Source: Bacteroidales bacterium
GTDB taxonomy: Bacteria > Bacteroidota > Bacteroidia > Bacteroidales > BM520
Assembly: GCA_028701815.1 (NCBI GenBank)
Contig: JAQVPY010000078.1
Coordinates: forward strand, 1-9,413
Reading direction: 5' to 3'
DNA length: 9,413 bases
A model generated the notes under the pieces. The model did not search any database. It was not told the DNA's origin and saw only the letters and a program-made list of their open reading frames with translations. Position 1 is the first letter of the stretch, and each line of letters starts with the position of its first letter. Shown here piece after piece: positions 5,257-9,413 of the stretch. Made by a program: the position numbers and the translations under genes.

Positions 5257-7218
5257 ATGATGAAAAAGATTTTACTATTCGCTTCAGCATGCTTAATCGT
5301 TATGGGCGGTATCGCACAGACGAGACAATACAGTGTGCCTAAAGGAGTAAAAGAGTACAGTGTTAAAACATCTGTACAAACTGCAGACAATGGCACAAGG
5401 ACACCTGCTATGCCTGTTAATGCTTCCAAATCACCTGCTGCTACTCTTGCAAACGATCAAGAGATGGAAGTTGGTACTACCTACTACGACCTTCAGTCTA
5501 ATTCAGCTCTTTCCAACAGATTTTTCCGTTATTCAGACGGAGAGATGGGCGCTACTTGGACAGGCGGTCTTCAAGCTACTGCATTTGCAGATAGAGGATC
5601 CTTCTACAACTTTTTTGATGGAACTGCATGGACACTTGCAGGAAATACCCGTATTGAGTCTTCAAGAAGAGGCTGGCCTACATACGCCCAATTCGGTGAA
5701 GATGGTGAAGCTATCATTTCACACACACCTTGCGCACTTTTCGTTCGTGAAACCAGAGGCGAAGGTGATTGGGTAGAAAAAGCCAATCCTATCTCAAATA
5801 CCGATAATACATGGCCACGTATGTGCTATGCTAACGGTTCCCTTCACATCCTTGAAGGTTTCCAGGATGACAACGCTAACTACCACCAGGGCGTTTTCTA
5901 TTCTCGTACCAATGACGGCGTTACTTTCGATCCTCAAGGTGTTCAACTTGAAGAAATCGGTCCGGATTATTATTCAGTAACTGCTTTTGGCGCTGATGAC
6001 TATGTTTGGGCAGAACCTCATAACGGTGTTATCGCTTTCGCTTTATTCAGCCATATCGCTGACCTCGTTGTTATGAAATCTACCGATAACGGTGAAACAT
6101 GGGAAAAATTTGTTGTTTGGGAACACCCGATACCAATGTTCTCATGGGAAGAATCAATAGGTGTTGGTCTTTATACCGATACTTGTGTTGCTCCTAACGG
6201 CAGCGGCGCTCTTGTAATTGATGACGAAGGTAAAGTTCACGTAACTTTCTGTACTAACGCAAGTGTCTTCTCAGAATACGGCGGTTCATACAGCTACTAT
6301 CCTAACTGGGGACACGTAATGTATTGGAACGAAGACCTCGATACTTTCACAGGTAACGAAAACCAGTACGAAGCTCTTGATCCTACATATCATGAAGAAT
6401 ATTTCGAAGATGGCAGAATCATTCAATACCTCGGTTTTGACTTTGACGGCGACTATAGCTACATTACTACAGGTGCTGAAACTTATTACAGAACAGCGGG
6501 TCCTAACAATATGGTTACAATGTCTCAGGTTGCTCCTGATAGATTAGCTGTTGCTTTTATGGCTGCTGACGAAAGACGTTGGACTGCCGGTGAAGATGGA
6601 ACAACTTATATGGTTAAACAAATCTTCCTCTGCACTATTAAATATGATCCAGACATGCTCGGTTGGTACTTCGATCCTGAATGGGTTGATGCAACAACAG
6701 GTGATATGGTTACAACTACTCCGGGTCTTGACTATTCAGGTTTCTATAGAGTTAACTCCAGCTATCTGTTAGCTTATGACGATTGTATCTATCCACAAAT
6801 TCTTAGCCAGAATGCTGATGATGGAAGAGCTCAAATTTATGTTTTCTTCCAACATGACTCAAGTCCTGGATTGGCACTCGATGGTGAAGTTCAAACAACT
6901 TATACAGAAAACTACATTAAGATGTGGACAAATAATGTTGAACTTTCAGGTTCTGTTTTCCCGGAACCTTGGTTCCCAAATGCTATCGAGGATGTTGCAA
7001 CTGTAGTTTCTATGGAAATTTATCCTAATCCTGCAACGGGTATGGTTAATGTAACAGTAGAAAATGCAGGTATCTGCCAAATTTACAACATTACAGGACA
7101 AGTTGTTGTAAATGCAAATCTTAAAGCAGGTGCAAATCTGATTTCTATCAGCAACCTTAAAACAGGCGTCTATTTTGTGTCCGCAAATGGCGAAACCCAA
7201 AAATTGGTTGTTAAATAA
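5257..7218 (+). CDS. T9SS-exported protein with Asp-box, probable beta-propeller; function unknown
   Basis: A protein of 653 residues likely exported by Sec and then the type IX secretion system to the cell surface or medium. Residues 1-20 form a signal peptide (MMKK, hydrophobic core, cleavage probably after GGIA). Residues from about 587 to 653 are a T9SS type A sorting domain: IYPNPATGMVNV at 588-599, IYNITGQVV at 609-617, and the terminal LKTGVYFV...QKLVVK. Between them lies a domain rich in W, Y, D and G. One canonical Asp-box STDNGETW at 275-282 and a degenerate one at about 216-224 (SRTNDGVTF) suggest a sialidase/BNR-like beta-propeller. I see no catalytic signature that would justify an enzyme name. 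Two starts are possible, 5257 and 5260. Codon use differs from its neighbours: GAA, CTT, GCT, GGT and ATC/ATT dominate, and ATA, TTG and GAG are scarce. Together with a consensus promoter and a strong terminator this suggests high expression. Confidence 0.85.
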   Translation: MMKKILLFASACLIVMGGIAQTRQYSVPKGVKEYSVKTSVQTADNGTRTPAMPVNASKSPAATLANDQEMEVGTTYYDLQSNSALSNRFFRYSDGEMGATWTGGLQATAFADRGSFYNFFDGTAWTLAGNTRIESSRRGWPTYAQFGEDGEAIISHTPCALFVRETRGEGDWVEKANPISNTDNTWPRMCYANGSLHILEGFQDDNANYHQGVFYSRTNDGVTFDPQGVQLEEIGPDYYSVTAFGADDYVWAEPHNGVIAFALFSHIADLVVMKSTDNGETWEKFVVWEHPIPMFSWEESIGVGLYTDTCVAPNGSGALVIDDEGKVHVTFCTNASVFSEYGGSYSYYPNWGHVMYWNEDLDTFTGNENQYEALDPTYHEEYFEDGRIIQYLGFDFDGDYSYITTGAETYYRTAGPNNMVTMSQVAPDRLAVAFMAADERRWTAGEDGTTYMVKQIFLCTIKYDPDMLGWYFDPEWVDATTGDMVTTTPGLDYSGFYRVNSSYLLAYDDCIYPQILSQNADDGRAQIYVFFQHDSSPGLALDGEVQTTYTENYIKMWTNNVELSGSVFPEPWFPNAIEDVATVVSMEIYPNPATGMVNVTVENAGICQIYNITGQVVVNANLKAGANLISISNLKTGVYFVSANGETQKLVVK

Positions 7219-7242
7219 TAAAGGATTTTATTCCTGAATATT

Positions 7243-7276
7243 AAAAAAGAGAGCATCATGATGCTCTCTTTTTTTT
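7243..7276 (+). terminator. Rho-independent terminator after the secreted-protein gene
   Basis: GAGAGCAT (7249-7256) pairs with ATGCTCTC (7261-7268) across a CATG loop, extended by six A-T pairs, and followed by an eight-T run (7269-7276). The whole element is a near-perfect palindrome with an A run on the other side, so it could in principle act in both directions. Confidence 0.92.
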
Positions 7277-7283
7277 ATTCACA

Positions 7284-7291
7284 TATATTTG
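7284..7291 (+). promoter_or_regulatory. -7 box of the DUF4301 gene promoter
   Basis: TATATTTG matches TAnnTTTG. The predicted start near 7296 gives a leader of about 20 nt before the ATG at 7317. The box begins only 7 nt after the preceding T run, so the -33 region falls inside the terminator hairpin, where no TTTG is present. Confidence 0.5.
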
Positions 7292-7316
7292 CAAAACAGT
7301 TTGAAAATTTATAATT

Positions 7317-8810
7317 ATGTTGTCGGAAAAAGACTTAAATCAGATTGCCCAAAAAGGAATTACAGAACAGCAGCTGCAAAATCAACTGTCGTTCTTTGCT
7401 AAAGGAGCGGATTTTGTTACCTTATTAAAGGCTGCAACCAAGCCCGATTATATTATTACGCTTGATGCAGTCGGCGATGAAAAGGCTCCCGGAAATGCCA
7501 AAATAGAAAGTTTTATTCCGGCGAGCGGTGCTGCAACGCGTATGTTTAAGAACTTGTTTAATATTCTCGGCGGGGCAACCTTGGACGATTCAGGGGAAAA
7601 GTTTTTTGAGAATATTTCGACTTTCGCTTTTTTTGATGCCTTGTCCGTCGCTGTCGCTAAAGATGGAGAAGACATATCCCGACTGCTTGAGAAGAAACAG
7701 TATATTAAAGTCTTGGAATATCTGCTTACCGACAAAGGACTAAATTACGGCAATACCCCTAAAGCTCTTCTGCTTTTTCATAAAGAGTACAACAGGGCTA
7801 AATTTGCATTTGAGGAACATATTGCTGAAGCGATAAACTATTCGGATAATAGCGATGTCTTTCTTCATTATACTTTGTCTCCGGAACATATTGACGACTT
7901 TAATAAGGCTAAGGATCAGATTCTTCCATATTATGAGCAGCAATACGGTCGTAGTATTCATATTGACATCTCTATTCAGTCGCCTTCGACAGATACTATT
8001 GCTGTAAATATAGACAACACTCCTTTTAGAAATGCAGATGGTACTCTGTTGTTTCGTCCTGCGGGGCATGGTGCGCTTATCCATAACCTGAATGATATTG
8101 ACGCCGATATTATCATGATTAAGAATATTGACAATGTGGTTCCCGACAGTAAAAAAAGAGTCATAATCGAATATAGAAAAAAGCTGATGAATTATCTTCT
8201 CAACATATATAATATGCGCAATGCTTTAATTAAGGCCATTGACGAGGCTGCGGGCATGGGTGAAGATAAGGCCACTGTTCTTTTGCATATTGTTGAACAA
8301 TATATGTCGGATATAAAGATAATACCGCCATACAGATATAGTCATCTTACGCCTTTTGAGAAATTGAAGGAGTTGAGGTCTATGCTTGACAGGCCAATGC
8401 GTGTTTGCGGGATGGTGAAGAATGAAGGAGAGCCGGGCGGTGGGCCTTTTGTCGTTGACGGGTCGGAAAAGGCGTCATTACAGATAGTTGAGAGTTCTCA
8501 GGTTAATCACAAAAATCCGCAGCAGGAGGCGATATTTAAGAGTTCAACGCATTTCAACCCTGTTGATATTGTGTGTATGATTAAAGATGCTTATGGTAAG
8601 AGGTACAATTTAGTTGATTATGTTGATGCAAATACAGCTTTCATCTCCGAGAAGTCGAAAGACGGTAAGCCGTTGAAGGCATTAGAGCTGCCGGGGTTAT
8701 GGAATGGGGCTATGGCAGATTGGATTACTGTTTTTGCGGAAGTTCCGGTAGAAACATTTAACCCGGTAAAGACGGTCACCGATTTATTAAGGTCGGCGCA
8801 TATAGCTTAA
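7317..8810 (+). CDS. DUF4301 family protein, possible nucleotidyltransferase fold
   Basis: A predicted cytoplasmic protein of 497 residues without signal peptide or membrane segment. I recognise it as DUF4301, a family of about 500 residues known mainly from Bacteroidota and without assigned function. Conserved-looking blocks are [12 protein letters not shown] at 67-78, TLSPEH at 186-191, [14 protein letters not shown] at 246-259, [11 protein letters not shown] at 265-275, [13 protein letters not shown] at 365-377, SSTHFNP at 409-415 and [12 protein letters not shown] at 458-469. Several resemble landmarks of UDP-sugar pyrophosphorylases (UDPGP/AGX group): a glycine-rich N-terminal loop ending in a basic residue, a GHG segment, and a hydrophobic strand followed by N-I-D-N. 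This similarity is my inference, not a family annotation. The ATG at 7317 follows a -7 box; TTG or upstream in-frame alternatives are not needed. The stop overlaps the convergent topoisomerase stop by 4 nt. Confidence 0.85.
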   Translation: MLSEKDLNQIAQKGITEQQLQNQLSFFAKGADFVTLLKAATKPDYIITLDAVGDEKAPGNAKIESFIPASGAATRMFKNLFNILGGATLDDSGEKFFENISTFAFFDALSVAVAKDGEDISRLLEKKQYIKVLEYLLTDKGLNYGNTPKALLLFHKEYNRAKFAFEEHIAEAINYSDNSDVFLHYTLSPEHIDDFNKAKDQILPYYEQQYGRSIHIDISIQSPSTDTIAVNIDNTPFRNADGTLLFRPAGHGALIHNLNDIDADIIMIKNIDNVVPDSKKRVIIEYRKKLMNYLLNIYNMRNALIKAIDEAAGMGEDKATVLLHIVEQYMSDIKIIPPYRYSHLTPFEKLKELRSMLDRPMRVCGMVKNEGEPGGGPFVVDGSEKASLQIVESSQVNHKNPQQEAIFKSSTHFNPVDIVCMIKDAYGKRYNLVDYVDANTAFISEKSKDGKPLKALELPGLWNGAMADWITVFAEVPVETFNPVKTVTDLLRSAHIA

Positions 8811-9413
8811 TACAGTTCTTCAGTATCTCGCAGGTTTTCCATAACGTATTCCTGGCGATCCGAGGTATTTTTTCCCATATAGAAACTAAGCATTTCTTTC
8901 ATTTGGGATGGGGCGGCGGTATGTAAGATGATCGGTTCCAGATGTATTCCGCGGCCGATAAACGTTCCGAGTTCTTCCGGGGAGATTTCGCCGAGGCCTT
9001 TGAATCTGGTTATCTCGGGGTTTTTCCCTAAGGCGGCTATGGCTTTCACTCTTTCCTCCTCCGAGTAGCAGTATCTTGTCTCTTTCATGTTCCTCACGCG
9101 GAAAAGAGGAGTTTGTAGGATATATACGTGACCGCTTTTTACGAGTTCCGGATAGAACTGCAACAGGAAAGTGAGCATAAGCATGCGGATATGCATCCCG
9201 TCCACATCAGCATCGGTAGCGATAACGACGTTATTATATCTAAGACCTTCCATGCCGTTTTCGATATTAAGGGCAGATTGCAGCAGATTAAACTCTTCAT
9301 TTTCATAAGCTACTTTTTTAGATTCGTCGAAGCAGTTTTTTGGTTTGCCTCTTAAGCTGAAGATGGCCTGAGTGTTAACATCTCGAGATTTAGTAAAGGA
9401 GCCGCTTGCAGAG
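8807..9413 (-). CDS. parE: DNA topoisomerase IV subunit B, C-terminal part (5' end outside window)
   Basis: The C-terminal portion, about 202 codons, of a type IIA topoisomerase ATPase/TOPRIM subunit, which with subunit A decatenates or supercoils DNA using ATP. The reading frame stays open to the window edge: upstream of the methionine at 9251-9253 it continues with RSKDVNTQA-like family sequence, visible as [18 protein letters not shown], then RGKPKNCF and ENEEFNLLQ. The TOPRIM acidic motif [12 protein letters not shown] is clear, followed by [10 protein letters not shown], the RFKGLGE motif and the C-terminal [13 protein letters not shown]. The gene therefore starts beyond 9413. The [14 protein letters not shown] wording and short C-terminus fit Bacteroidota ParE better than GyrB, but GyrB cannot be wholly excluded from this part. 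Its stop (TTA at 8807-8809 on the plus strand) overlaps the DUF4301 stop. Confidence 0.88.
   Translation of the reverse strand, partial: SASGSFTKSRDVNTQAIFSLRGKPKNCFDESKKVAYENEEFNLLQSALNIENGMEGLRYNNVVIATDADVDGMHIRMLMLTFLLQFYPELVKSGHVYILQTPLFRVRNMKETRYCYSEEERVKAIAALGKNPEITRFKGLGEISPEELGTFIGRGIHLEPIILHTAAPSQMKEMLSFYMGKNTSDRQEYVMENLRDTEELY

Noticed and set aside
5257..5316. Lipoprotein signal peptide in the T9SS protein because of a cysteine at residue 12
   Set aside because: The preceding residues (FASA) do not form a lipobox and the cysteine lies inside the hydrophobic core; a standard signal peptide cleaved after GGIA fits better.
1..9413. Mobile element, CRISPR array or phage segment
   Set aside because: No transposase, integrase, regularly spaced direct repeats or target-site duplications were seen; the gene content is mostly housekeeping.

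Overview
This window looks like ordinary chromosome from a member of the Bacteroidota, most likely Bacteroidales. The evidence is as follows. Several genes are preceded by the Bacteroidota sigma-ABfr -7 box TAnnTTTG, one of them with a well-spaced -33 TTTG. Shine-Dalgarno sequences are mostly absent. One protein carries a type IX secretion (T9SS) C-terminal sorting domain, and one gene belongs to DUF4301, a family I know from Bacteroidota. The Mrp and HutH proteins also read like Bacteroides-type sequences. I see no phage, transposon, CRISPR or plasmid signature. Both end genes are cut by the window edges.

Layout from left to right. (1) Bases 1-1301, plus strand: the 3' end of a pyridoxal/pyridoxamine kinase gene overlaps a CPBP (CAAX-type) membrane protease gene by 19 nt. 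(2) Bases 1279-2393, minus strand: a compact iron-sulfur pair, an Mrp/ApbC-type P-loop ATPase without its usual N-terminal domain, followed by a stand-alone NifU C-terminal-domain protein. The NifU gene overlaps the protease gene tail to tail by 23 nt. (3) Bases 2394-2460: back-to-back divergent promoters. (4) Bases 2461-3616, plus strand: a tRNA-dihydrouridine synthase gene that is probably leaderless, then a tRNA gene with anticodon CAT, most likely the lysidine-type tRNA-Ile2, with its own promoter, a leader hairpin and a strong terminator. (5) Bases 3649-5130: histidine ammonia-lyase (hutH), without other histidine-degradation genes beside it. (6) Bases 5163-7276: a T9SS-exported protein of 653 residues with an Asp-box, an unusually good promoter and a codon usage that stands out from its neighbours, ending in a palindromic terminator. 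(7) Bases 7284-8810: a DUF4301 gene whose motifs resemble UDP-sugar pyrophosphorylases. (8) Bases 8807-9413, minus strand: the C-terminal part of a type IIA topoisomerase B subunit, most likely ParE, whose stop codon interlocks with the DUF4301 stop.

Most neighbours look functionally unrelated: vitamin B6 salvage, Fe-S assembly, tRNA modification, amino-acid breakdown, secretion and DNA topology. Only Mrp with NifU form an obvious functional pair, and the kinase and protease genes are physically coupled. I find no convincing new multi-gene system. The points most worth following are the possible nucleotidyltransferase identity of DUF4301, the apparently leaderless dus transcript, the shortened Mrp, the tRNA leader hairpin, and the secreted protein, which looks highly expressed and has no known function.
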